Positions 50,238-61,128 of a DNA stretch of 64,000 bases are shown here, in pieces. The first letter of the stretch is position 1. Each line of letters begins with the position of its first letter. The translations under genes and the position numbers were made by a program. The stretch comes from Closterium sp. Naga37s-1 (lineage: Eukaryota > Streptophyta > Zygnematophyceae > Desmidiales > Closteriaceae): NCBI GenBank assembly GCA_947471745.1, contig CANJKZ010000172.1:3517001-3581000 (forward strand), written 5' to 3'. Below the pieces are notes generated by a model. It saw nothing but the letters and a program-made list of their open reading frames with translations. It made no database searches and was not told the origin of the DNA.

Positions 50238-51374
50238 ATGGAGCAGGCCGAGCTCAACGAGTTCATGCAACAGTTCCGGGCGATGCAAGCCAACTTGCAG
50301 ACCATGTCTGCAGAGGTGGAGCGTCTACGGAAGGAAAACGCCGAACTACAGCAGGCGCGTGGTGAAGCGCGCCAGGTTTCGCCTGTCGTCGACGACGCAA
50401 GTAGCAGCACCACGCCAGACGAGCGGGTCTGGAGCGAGCTGGAAGGCTCCATGGATGCCGAAGATGCGAGGCAGGCACAGCAGCAGCAGACACCGCAACA
50501 GTCGCGTGCAGCGCCGACACGTGCAGCAGCGACAACGACGGCGACGCCAGCAGCAGCGCCAACAGTCCAAGCAGCAACGACGGCTTTGACAACTGTTAAA
50601 ATCAAGCCGACAAACCCGCCCCCGTTTAACCCCAGTGACAAGTTTGTAACTGTTTCTGCATGGTTGTTCGGTGTGGTGGTGTTTTTCAATGCTGATATGA
50701 TTAATGACGATGCCACCCGAATTAATTTCGCAGTTTCATTGTTGAGGGGACCTGCACTGGAGTGGTGGCAACGAACGTTGCAAGACGAAGGGACTTCGGC
50801 AGGAATAGCACATGCGAACGACGGGACTTCGACACCTGTCACGCAACGAGCAGCTTCGATTTTCGGGACGGCTACGATACGCACATGGAAGGAGTGGGGC
50901 GCCGCCCTGCAAACCAGGTTCGAGCACATATCCGCCTCGGACTCTGCTCGCATGAAGCTGCGCGCTTGGAAGCAGCTGACTTCGGTCCAAGACTACACCA
51001 GCACATTCTGCAACTTGGCGGACCAAGTGGACGACATGAGTGATGCGGAGCGGTTGGATCGCTACGTGGCGGGCCTGAAATATGAGATACAGTACGAGGT
51101 CCGACGAATGCGGCCACGCAGCTTTAACGACGCCGTCCGGGAAGCCGAGTCAACAGATGCACTGATGCAGTGGGCGAGATCGAGCTCCCGGGAGGGCCCT
51201 CGATTTCGTGGATCGACTCAGCAGCCCACGATCAACGGCGTGGATGCGCCAAGCCAAGCCATCGGGCCGTGCTTTGCATGCAACCAGCTGGGCCACCTGA
51301 GAAAAGACTGCCCGAAGCTTAAGCAGGGGAAGAAGAACGACGGAGAAGGGTCGGGAAAAGATACGAGTCAGTAG
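50238..51374 (+). CDS. Gypsy-H Gag
   Basis: 378 aa from ATG 50238 (MEQAELNEFMQQ). An N-terminal coiled-coil-like segment (MSAEVERLRKENAELQ) and a Gln/Ala/Thr-rich linker lead to the retrotransposon gag core (LLRGPALEWWQ, RLDRYVAGLKYEIQ). A canonical CCHC knuckle CFACNQLGHLRKDC (51270-51311) and a basic/Ser tail end at TAG 51372-51374. Intact. Pol lies in another frame (-1 relative) and starts close to the gag stop, so a frameshift or separate start would be needed to express it. It packages the element RNA and forms the particle. Confidence 0.92.
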   Translation: MEQAELNEFMQQFRAMQANLQTMSAEVERLRKENAELQQARGEARQVSPVVDDASSSTTPDERVWSELEGSMDAEDARQAQQQQTPQQSRAAPTRAAATTTATPAAAPTVQAATTALTTVKIKPTNPPPFNPSDKFVTVSAWLFGVVVFFNADMINDDATRINFAVSLLRGPALEWWQRTLQDEGTSAGIAHANDGTSTPVTQRAASIFGTATIRTWKEWGAALQTRFEHISASDSARMKLRAWKQLTSVQDYTSTFCNLADQVDDMSDAERLDRYVAGLKYEIQYEVRRMRPRSFNDAVREAESTDALMQWARSSSREGPRFRGSTQQPTINGVDAPSQAIGPCFACNQLGHLRKDCPKLKQGKKNDGEGSGKDTSQ

Positions 51375-51400
51375 CAGACGAGCGCCCTACTGACGAGACC

Positions 51401-51701
51401 ATGTCGCCCGACAATCACCATCCACACCGGGTCGTGGTACCGATCAGGGCTATCAACCGCAACCGGACGAATAGCGTGGGTGAACACGTGGACTACCCTG
51501 TGCTGGTGGTAGGGAGGGTTAACGGTTATAAAATAAAAATATTCGTTGACGGTGGGGCGAGTCACAGCCTCGTCAACCTGGCAACGGCCAAAAAAATAGG
51601 GGTGAAGCTGAACAGGTGTTTGCCGGAGATTGATGCAAGGTTGGTGGACGGGACACCGCTGGCAATCCGAGATGAGGCGCGAAAAAATCGGATCAAGTGT
51701 G
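51401..51701 (+). pseudogene. Gypsy-H pol, protease start (interrupted)
   Basis: Open frame with the aspartic-protease motif IFVDGGASHSLV (Asp near 51548), cut at 51701 by Copia-I. Its frame resumes after 56716-56720 (RIKC then GDNFGFGMKM), confirming that the insertion split one gene. Confidence 0.88.
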
Positions 51702-51750
51702 TGTCAAACATTATACATGTTTACATTGTGTAGGCTATAGTGGGTTTAGG

Positions 51751-52038
51751 GTAAGAGCGTGGGGTCGGGATGTCTGGTGTATCCGGGTCTCCCTCAGGGG
51801 CAATCAGCATGGACACGAGATGAGGTAGAGCAGCGGCAAAGCACTCAAACTCCTCCTGTCTGTCCTCAAGGACGTCCGTGCCAAGAGCACACTCACCCCC
51901 GACGGACGGAGGACAGACAGACTCAGACTCAGCAACAAGGCTAGCGGCGTAGTCTAGACGACAGGCGGCAGCAAAGTCAACAAGCTCAGCGACTAGAGTA
52001 GACGCAGCAGAGGACTCAAAGGAAGGGTCAGTGACAAC
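51751..52038 (-). repeat. Inverted copy of Copia-I pol segment
   Basis: 288 bp reverse-complementary to 54503-54790 (pre-RT segment of the same element), with four mismatches by eye (1.4%). It lies exactly between the truncated 5' LTR and the remaining pol. Confidence 0.93.
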
Positions 52039-55000
52039 CCCTGCCTACGAGCGCGTGACACACTGCACGTGCGCTCGGACGGGTCGCCACCTGGCTACCT
52101 TCACTCGGCAGCCGGGGTCGGACCTGTACACACTGACCACCGAGTCCCCTCAGGTAGCTGCGTCTGCGTCTGCGTCAGGTCAGCTGTCGGCCCCCTGCTC
52201 GTGTCGCTCCCTGGCGCACGAGACCGTCCTCTGGCACCACCGCCTTGGTCACCCGTCAGTGCAGCGCCTTCGTGGCATGCACTCACGGTACCTTGTCTCT
52301 GGTCTTCCCAGGGTTCTCCCTCCCCTCCCACCCTCGCCTGCTCCTCCCTGTCTTCCCTGTGTCGAGGGGCGGCAGCACGCCGCTCCTCACTCCTCCTCGT
52401 TCCCCCCGACGACTGCTCCCCTGCAGACGCTCCACATGGACGTGTGGGGCCCAGCCCGCGTCCGTGGACAGGGTCACGAGAGGTACTTCTTGATAGTTGT
52501 TGACGACTACTCGCGCTACACCACGGTCTTCCCCTTGCGCACCAAGGGTGAAGTCCCTGATGTTTTGATCCCTTGGATCCGCGCTGCCCGTCTCCAGCTC
52601 AGCGAGAGGTTCCACTCGGACTTTCCTGTCTTGCGTCTGCACTCTGACAGAGGTGGGGAGTTTTCCTCCGACCTCTTGAGGGCCTACTGTCAGGGGCAGG
52701 GCATTGAGCAGTCGTTCACGCTTCCGGCCTCTCCACAGCAGAATGGGGTTGCTGAGCGCCGCATTGGCCTGGTCATGGAGGTCGCTCGTACCTCCTTGAT
52801 CCATGCGGCTGCCCCCCACTTTCTGTGGCCGTTTGCGGTTCGATACGCTGCGCATCAGCTCAACCTCTGGCCCCGTGTCTCCGTTCCGGAGACTTCGCCG
52901 ACACTGCGTTGGACGGGAGAGGTTGGCGATGCGTCGCGTTTTCGGGTCTGGGGATCTCGAGCTTTTGTTCGCGATACGTCCGCGGACAAGCTCTCCTCCC
53001 GAGCTGTTCCTTGTGTCTTCCTTGGCTTTGTCCCGGACGCGTCTGGTTGGCAGTTTTACCACGCCACCTCGCGCCGTGTCCTGCCCTCTCAGGACGTCAC
53101 TTTTGACGAGTCGGTGCCCTACTACCGCCTCTTCCCCTACCGCACTGCCCCGCTCCCCCCCCCGCCTCTCTTCCTCGCGCCAGGTGCTGCTGTGGTAGAC
53201 CCCCTCCCCCCTCAGGGTGCCGCTCCCTCAGGTGTGTCCCAGGTAGACCCGGTTGAGCCTGTCGAGGTAGCTGTCGACTCTCGTCCTGCTAGGGGTGCTG
53301 AGCCTGAGCGTGCGGAGCCTGGGGGTGCGGAGCCTGGGGGTGCGGAGCCTGGGGTTGCGGAGTCTGGAGGTGCTGAGCCTGGGGGTGCAGAGCCTGGGGG
53401 TGCTGAGTCTGGGGGTGCTGAGCCTGGGAGTGCTACGTCTGAGGGTACTGAGCCAGAGGGTGTTGCGACTGAGCGTGCTACACCTGGAGGCGCTCTCTCC
53501 TCACAGCAGCTGCGTGAGTGGTACTTGCAGTACTGCAGCCTCAGGAGAGGTGCTTCTGGAGCTAGGGGTGCTGCTTGAGCTGGTGCTCGTGCTTCCCCTC
53601 CTAGGCGGGAGCTGCCCTCTCCCCAGCGGCTCCGAGAGTGGTACGCTCGGCGCTGCAGTCTCCGGAGTGGCGCTACTAGTGTCACGGACCCTGCTGCTGA
53701 AGCTGCTGCTGGTATTGGTGCTGCTGGTGCTGGAGCTGCTGGAGGTGCTGCTGCTGCTGGCGGTGCTGCTGGCGCTACTGGAGGTGCTACTGCTGCTGGC
53801 AGTGTTGCTGAAGCTGCTGGTGGTGCTGCTGGAGGTGCTGCTGGAGCTGCTGGAGGTGCTGCTGGTACTGGAGCTACTGGAGGTACTGCTGGTGCTGGAG
53901 CTGCTGGAGCCGCTGGTTTTGGAGGTGCTCGTGCTGGAGGTCCTGGAGCTGCTGGGGTTGCTGGTGGTGCTGCGGGAGTTGTAGCTGGAGACCCTGGGGC
54001 TGAGGGTACTGGTGCTGTCTCTGCTGGTTCAGGAGGTGCTGAGCGGCCGCGGCCGTACTACGTTCCGCTCCTTCAGCAGGTTCTTGGCCTCCCGCCCTCT
54101 CCTGGTCCTACTCCTCCCCTACTGAGTCCACCGCCTGTCCAGTCGCAGTCACAGTTACAGCCAGCCTCTCCACTGCCTGGTCCTTCTCCTTACGCTGAGC
54201 CGACGGGAGGTCTTACGGAGCGTCGTGAGCCCGAGTCTCGTCCTCCGTCGCCTGAGACTCGTCCAGAGTCGTCTGAGTCGCGTCCAGAGTCGCATGTCTG
54301 CGCTGTCCGCGCTGGTCGTCGTGCTCCGCGTCAGCGTCCTCCTCCTGTCCCTGGCACTCACTATATGACCCTGCGTCCTTCCACTGCTCCACAGCGTGTC
54401 CCTCTGCCGTCTCCTCCTGCGTCCTCTCTTCCTGCTCTTGCTGACCCAGAGTCTGACTCTCTTCGTGCTGCCAGTCCTACTGTCACGCGTCTCCTTGCCA
54501 CTGTTGTCACTGACCCTTCCTTTGAGTCCTCTGCTGCGTCTGCTCTAGTCGCTGAGCTTGTTGACTTTGCTGCCGCCTGTCGTCTAGACTACGCCGCTAG
54601 CCTTGTTGCTGAGTCTGAGTCTGTCTGTCCTCCGTCTGTCGGGGGTGAGTGTGCTCTTGGCACGGACGTCCTTGAGGACAGACAGGAGGAGTTTGAGTGC
54701 TTTGCCGCTGCTTTACCTCATCTCGTGTCCATGCTGATTGCCCCTGAGGGAGACCCGGATGCACCAGACATCCCGACCCCACGCTCTTACGCAGAGGCGA
54801 TGGAGGGTCCCTACTCCTCTCAGTGGCAGACAGCCATGGACGCAGAGATGGCTTCCTGGAAGTCCACAGGCACCTACGTAGACGAGGTTCCCCCACCTGG
54901 GGCGAACATCGTCAGTGGCATGTGGATTTTCAGGGTGAAGCGGCCGCCGGGTTCTCCGCCTGTCTTAAGGCGCGTTACGTTGCACGAGGCTTCAGTCAGC

Positions 55001-56349
55001 GTGAGGGAGTTGACTTCTTCCAGACCTTCTCCCCGACCCCGAAGATGACCACTCTTCGGGTTCTGCTGCACGTCGCCGCTCAGCGTGACTACGAGCTCCA
55101 CTCTCTTGACTTCAGCACTGCGTTCCTACAGGGCAGCCTGCACGAGGAGATCTGGCTGCGCCGCCCACCTGGCTTCACTGGTTCGTTCCCTCCTGGTACC
55201 AAGTGGAGCCTCCGGCGGCCAGTCTACGGTCTCCGCCAGGCACCCCGTGAGTGGCACGACACACTGAGGACTACTCTTGCTGCTCTTGGGTTTGCTCCTT
55301 CTACTACTGACCCGTCGCTGTTTCTACGCACCGACACCACTCTGCCGCCGTTCTACGTTCTCGTGTACGTAGACGACTTGGTCTTTGCTACTGCTGACAC
55401 TGAGGCACTCGCCCACGTGAAGTCGGAGCTGCAGAAGAGACACACGTGCACAGACCTGGGTGAGCTGACAAGCTATCTTGGCTTGCGGATCACCCGGGAC
55501 AGAGCACAGCGCACCATCACCTTGACTCAGTCACACATGGTGCAGCAGGTCCTTCAGCGCTTTCGCTTCACGTACTCCTCGCCTCAGCCCACTCCTCTGC
55601 CTACCGGTCACTCGCTCTCAGCTCTGCCTTCGGATGAGTCCGTAGAGCCGAGTGGCCCGTATCCAGAGCTTGTGGGCTGCCTCATGTACCTGATGACTTG
55701 CACACGACCTGACCTTGCATACCCTCTTAGCATCCTAGCACGCTATGTCGCTCCTGGCCGTCACCGGAAGGAGCACATGGATGCCGCTAAGAGGGTGTTG
55801 CGCTACTTGTGCAGTACGTCGGGCATGGGGCTTGTGCTTGGAGGACGGACTCGAGTTGTCCTCACTGGGCACTCAGACGCTTCTTGGGCTGACGACCAGG
55901 CTACGCAGCGGTCGTCTCAGGGTTACACCTTCAGCCTTGGCTCTGGTTCAGTTTCTTGGCGTTCTACACGCTCGTCTTCAGTTCTCAGCTCCAGTTGTGA
56001 GGCTGAGATCTACGCCACAGCCATGGCTGCACAGGAGTTACGCTGGCTCACCTACCTGCTGACCGACCTGGGAGAGCGGCCTCGTTCTCCTCCAGTGCTG
56101 TACGTCGACAACAAGGCCGCCATTGCCTTGTGTCAGGAGCACAGACTGGAGCACAGAACGAAGCACATCGCTCTGCGCTACTTCCTTGCTCGAGAGCTGC
56201 AGCAGCGTGGTCAGCTTCGTCTTGCGTACGTGGCCACTCGGGCCAACACTGCTGATGTGTTCACCAAGGCGCTTCAGCCTTGTGATCATCAGCGTTTCTG
56301 TACTGTTCTCGGCCTTGTGCCCACTGTGCCTCACTTGCTTACTTCTTGA
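52039..56349 (+). pseudogene. Copia-I pol (integrase, RT, RNase H), broken
   Basis: Begins within the region after protease (RVTHCTCARTGRHLATF), then HHRLGHP, integrase (HMDVWGP, HSDRGGEF, NGVAERR) and the Glu/Pro/Gly linker. TGA at 53576-53578 breaks the frame within the linker. The same frame goes on to 54964, where a missing base (cttaaggcg for cttcaaggcg) shifts it. RT (YVDD 55366-55377) and RNase H then run intact to TGA 56347-56349. Gag and protease are gone. Confidence 0.9.
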
Positions 56350-56577
56350 CTCTGCTTGTACTGTGATCTATATATATATACCTGCATGTTTACACTTGCT
56401 AGGTTGTGATCACTGTACCTCTTGTTTATTATCAAACTGCATGTGAACTGGTCTTGTGACCGCTTTCTTGTGCTCGGAATTTGTGTGGTTTCCTTGAGAT
56501 CCACCCTGAGCTTGCTTTGCTTTGCTTTGACTGGTCTTGTGACCATCTGGTTGTCTCCTACTTAGCCTATGGGGGTG

Positions 56578-56715
56578 TGTCAAACATTATACATGTTTAC
56601 ATTGTGTAGGCTATAGTGGGTTTAGCCTTAGGGGGTACAACATTGCTAGGGTTTCCTACCTGTATCTCCCTGCTGCCTAGTTTCACACATTCTCGTTCAG
56701 TTCTACATTCTAACA
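56578..56715 (+). repeat. 3' LTR of Copia-I
   Basis: 138 bp, TGTCAAAC...CTAACA, after polypurine tract gggggtg (56571-56577). The shared dyad is weak here (56620-56638). 56350-56570 is 3' untranslated. Confidence 0.93.
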
Positions 56716-59700
56716 GTGTGGCGACAATTTCGGGTTCGGCATGAAGATGTTGGCGACGACGCTGGACGGCTGCGATGTGTTGCTGGGACGAGACTGGCTG
56801 CAAAGATTTAATCCGACGATCGACTGGACGACAGGAGCGTGTGCCGTGCGAGGACATGCAGGGCTGACGACGCTTCCGAAATGGACGGACCCGGAGCCGG
56901 TGACGACAAGTGTCAACGCCATCAACATGCGGCGGGCGATCAACAGTGGAGCTCAAGCCTATGCGGTGCACCTGTACGAGGTTGCAGCTTCCGAAAAAAA
57001 CGCGGACATAGACACGCTCTGCACGGCAGTCCCTGAGGAGCTGGCGAGCATTATTCGGAAGTATCCCGACATTTTCGCGGATGACCTCCCGGATGGCCTG
57101 CCCCCTCAGCGTCCAGAAGACCATCGGATCCAGCTGGAACCTGGTGCGCAACCTACTGTGCGGACACAGTGGCGGCTCAGCCAACCAGAGCTCGACGAGC
57201 TGTGCAGCCAGCTGGATTACCTGCTAGCCAAGGGATTCATACGGCCAAGCACGTCACCATTTGCAGCGTCGATACTGTTCACGCCGAAGTAGGACGGGGG
57301 CCTACGTATGTGCATTGATTATCGGGCGCTGAATCGGGTCACGATAAAATCGCGTTACCCGATCCCGCGAACTGACGATCTGCTGGATCAACTTCGCGGA
57401 GCTCGCTACTTTTCGAAGATCGACTTGCGAGAAGGCTACCACCAAATTCGCGTGTTCGCCGACGACTGCCCGAAGACAGCTTTTCGCACACGCTACGGCA
57501 GTTACGAATATACAGTGATGCCGTTCGGACTGACCAATGCGCCCTCGACGTTCCAGCTGACGATGAACGGGATCTTCCGGGACATGCTGGACAAAAAGGT
57601 CATCGTGTATCTCGACGATATCATGGTGTACAGCAAGACGAAAGAAGAACATTTACGGGATTTGGAGGAGGTGTTCCGGCGTCTACAGGAAAATCGGCTG
57701 ATTACGAAGGGGTCTAAGTGCGAGTTCCTAAAGCCGGAGTTGGAGTTTTTGGGACACGTGGTGTCCGGCGAAGGCATCAAAATTGACCCTCGTAAGGTGG
57801 ACGCCATCGTTAAGTGGAAGTCGCCGACTAATATCCCCGAATTGCAGAGTTTTTTTGGATTTGTTAACTACGTTCGCCGCTTTGTACCTAATATGGCAGG
57901 GATAACCAAGCCGCTGACCGACCTGCTGCACAAGGACACTCATTTTCGGTGGGGGGAGAGAGAGCAGTCCGCCTTCGACGCACTCAAAAACATTTTGAGT
58001 TCACCCCCGGTACTCCGCCTCGCCGACCCATCTCGACCGTTCGAGGTCATCATGGACGCCAGCGATTTTGCCGTCGGCGCCGTCCTGCTACAGGACTTCG
58101 GCAAAGGACTGCAACCCATCGCCTACGAATCACGCAAGATGCAGCCACCCGAACGCAACTACCCGGTCCACGACAAAGAAATGCTGGCCATCGTCCACGC
58201 ATTTCGTACCTGGCGTTGCTACCTCACGGGAGCCGATGTGACGATCCGAACCGACCACAAATCGCTACAGTACATGCGCACGCAACCAACACTCAACCCG
58301 CGACAAATCCGGTGGTTGGACTACCTCGAGTCCAATTTTCGGTACACCATCACGTACAAGAAAGGCGCCAACAACATTGCTGACGCCCTCACCCGACCAT
58401 CCATGCAGACCGCGGCGGTACTAATCGCCCACACCAACCCGATGTTGATGGGACTATTCACCCACGGCTACAAGATCGACATGTTTTTTAAGAACCGGCA
58501 CCAACAGGCTACTACGCAACACGGTAAATATCACCTAAAAGCCGGTACGAACCGGATTTGGGTGCCTGCCAACCAGCCTTTACGGGAGTTGCTGACGCAG
58601 GAGGTACACGACTCCAACCTTTCCGGGCATTTCGGCATCGACAAAACACTGAAGCTGCTGCAGCGGAATTACTACTGGCCGGATATGCTCACCGACGTGC
58701 AGCGCTATGTGACAACTTGCCCGACCTGCCAAGCGATGAAGTCGTCGCGACAGAAACCAGCCGGACTGCTGCAACCCCTCGAGCCATCCGAACGACCGTG
58801 GCAACAGGTGACGATGGATTTCGTCACGGGGCTTCCAGCTGGCGCGAGTGGCAACGACTCGGTCATGGTCGCGTCGATCGATTGACGAAAATGGCGCATT
58901 TCGCACCATGCCGCACGACGATCACAGCCGAAGATACGGCAAAACTCTTCATCTCAACCGTCGTACGCCTACACGGGTTACCTTCGGCGATCATCAGCGA
59001 TCGGGATCTGAAATTTACGTCGAAGTTCTGGCAGGAGACATGGGCACAGTACGGCACCCGCCTGCAGTTTTCGTCGTCATACCACCCGCAGACCGACGGA
59101 CAGACAGAAAGGACAAATCGAACTATGGAGCAGCTGATTCGCACCAACTGCCCGGACCTTCGCAAGTGGGAGGATTCGCTGTCGATGTTGGAATTCGTGT
59201 ACAACAACGCCCCTTCGGCCACGACTAAACAATCGCCCTTCTACCTGGATTACGGGATAGACCCCGTGGTGCCCTCTTCAACGACACTGGACAACCCGGT
59301 ACCACGATCGCAGCAGTTTGTCACGGAACTACAGACAGCCCGCAAAAAAGCAGTTGATTTTATCCGCAAGGCTAATACCACGGCCAGCCGCCAAGCGGAC
59401 AAGCACCGACGGGATTTACCCTTTCGTACTGGGCAAGTCGTCCTTCTGGACACAAAAAACCTCCGCCTACCGCAACCAGCGAAATTACGGCCCCGATACG
59501 TGGGACCATTTCGAATCGTCCAGATGGTGACACCTGTCACCGCAAAGCTGTTGCTGCCCGACGACTGGAAGATACATGACGCGTTCCACGTCAGCCTGCT
59601 GCGTCACTATGACCCCCCACAGTCGCCAGCTGTTGCTCGGCCAACCACCGCGCCGACCACACGCCCCGTGGCTGAACCCACGCTCGAGCCTTGGAAGATT

Positions 59701-59877
59701 CTGAACCATCGCGTGGAGCTGACTGCCGCCGGCCGTAAAGTCACGTTCCTGCTTCGCTGGAAAGAGCGCACGAGCGAGGACGACACGTACGTCACGGCGG
59801 ACTCACTACAGGGACATCCGGTTGTGGATGCTTACCTGGCCCGCCGAGGTGTCTCGGATATCCACCACCTTTCTTAA
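56716..59877 (+). pseudogene. Gypsy-H pol (PR end, RT, RNase H, integrase, chromodomain)
   Basis: Continuation of pol after Copia-I. Protease end (CDVLLGRDWL), then RT with a TAG at 57290-57292 in place of the second Lys of the usual KKDGG motif; RT proper follows (CIDYRALN, YLDD 57608-57619). RNase H (VIMDASDFAVG, RTDHKSLQY) and integrase with the His-Cys finger (SGHFGIDKTL, CPTCQAMK) come next. A one-base shift occurs near 58872 just before DRLTKMAHF; the integrase core (SDRDLKF, HPQTDGQTERTN) and a chromodomain-like C-terminus (KILNHRVEL, FLLRWKERTSEDDTYV) end at TAA 59875-59877. Two lesions, otherwise well preserved. Confidence 0.92.
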
Positions 59878-59892
59878 GGGGGGGGGGGGTAG

Positions 59893-60171
59893 TGTAAGGA
59901 ATTTTCTCGGATTCCTTACTGGGTCACACTGTACGCGTACAACCTCGGTTTTCGGAAACCAGGCTCGGTCCGCCGACCTCGCCTTCCGAGCCACCACCGC
60001 GTCGCCTTCGGGTTTTCCAACCCCGAACCTGCACCCAACCATCTCGCGACCACGCGACCTCGGCCTAGCTAGCATTGCTATATAGTCCTAGGCCTCGTTG
60101 TTTGCTCAGACGTTGCATTCACTTCCGCGTTATTGAATTCTGCGCACTCTTCTCTTTCACAAATCATAACA
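59893..60171 (+). repeat. 3' LTR of Gypsy-H
   Basis: 279 bp, partner of 49762-50041, after an A/G-rich polypurine tract (59876-59889). Confidence 0.93.
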
Positions 60172-61128
60172 CCCTACATTGCACCCGTAACATGTATCAA
60201 TTTACGACCTTTCTATTGGAGGTTCAGCTGTTCGATAAGAGATTGGGGCCCCAACCAGCTTGTGGTGGCCCCTAAATCCTGTCAGAAATGGCGCGCCTAT
60301 ACCGAGATTCTGGGAGACGCGAGTCCATCCAGCGGCAGATACAGCAATATCTGCATATCAACGGTCCTAAATCTTTGCCCAGTCTGCCAGCACAGCCGTT
60401 AACGCGCCGCCATGTCAGTGCCCAACCAAGCAGGCCTTGGTGATTTCATTTTGCTGGTTCGGATCAAGTGAGGTACGGCTGGGCTGAGTGGCATGCCATA
60501 GTGGTGCGGCGGTGGTCCCCTCGTCCCGTGGCAATGTCAAATCAGCGACAGCCTCGAGGCCTTTTGGGGAGGGTTCGGAATTCGGGCCCCGCCGCAAAGC
60601 CAGACGAAAGCCTAGGGAGGTACAGTGGGTAGCTATCGAGGCTCCCATTTGGCCCGAACGAGACAGGTCCGTGCCTTGGGTTTGGTTGCTTCAATCCAAC
60701 TGCCAGGGCGTGTCTGATGAAGTGGAAACATTGGTGACATTCGACCAGGAATTCCAGTACGGTTCTATACCAGTGGGAAGGTGTGATAAACCAGATAGCT
60801 CGGTGCGTCGGCATGTGTCACTGGGCACTTCGGGGCAGTCTCCAAGCTAGGAGCTCTTCTCTAATGGCTAGGTGGGGGTGCTGCTGGCAGATTATGTCCC
60901 TACTGTTTGCCTCCTGTTGATGGAGATTTGGCGTCGTTGACGTATATCCTTGAGAGTGCCTTTTTGAAAAGATCCGCTTTCTGTAATATCTGGGGGAACA
61001 ACGCCGTATTTAGGTGAAGGTCCCACTTCCGATACGTAGTCGTAGCTTGATCTGTCTTGTTCCTTCCTGTGTCTGCGCACTCGCGGGGTGAGCCACTATC
61101 TGTTTCCTCGCTGACAGGGGAGGGAGTA
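60172..61128. other. Intergenic, upstream of membrane-protein gene
   Basis: No supportable gene. Presumably contains the promoter and 5' untranslated region of the gene at 61129. cgctgacag just before the start could also be a splice acceptor of an upstream non-coding exon. Confidence 0.4.

Larger units (their letters stand above)
51702..56715 (+). mobile_element. Copia-I, rearranged LTR retrotransposon inside Gypsy-H
   Basis: Flanked by a perfect target duplication gtgtg (51697-51701, 56716-56720). The 3' LTR is complete (56578-56715, 138 bp). The 5' LTR keeps only its first 48 bp (51702-51749, identical to the 3' LTR there). It is followed by a 288-bp inverted copy of the element's own pol and then by pol starting after the protease. 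Leader, gag and protease are lost. Confidence 0.93.
49762..60171 (+). mobile_element. Gypsy-H chromovirus, split by Copia-I
   Basis: Ty3/Gypsy element with 280/279-bp LTRs (49762-50041, 59893-60171; about six substitutions and one indel, roughly 2%). TGGTATCAGAGCC primer site at 50044-50056, gag, pol in the order PR-RT-RH-IN plus a C-terminal chromodomain, and an aaggggggggggg polypurine tract at 59876-59889. Flanks accta/cccta share four of five bases. Without Copia-I (51702-56715 plus one gtgtg) it is about 5.4 kb. Confidence 0.93.
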
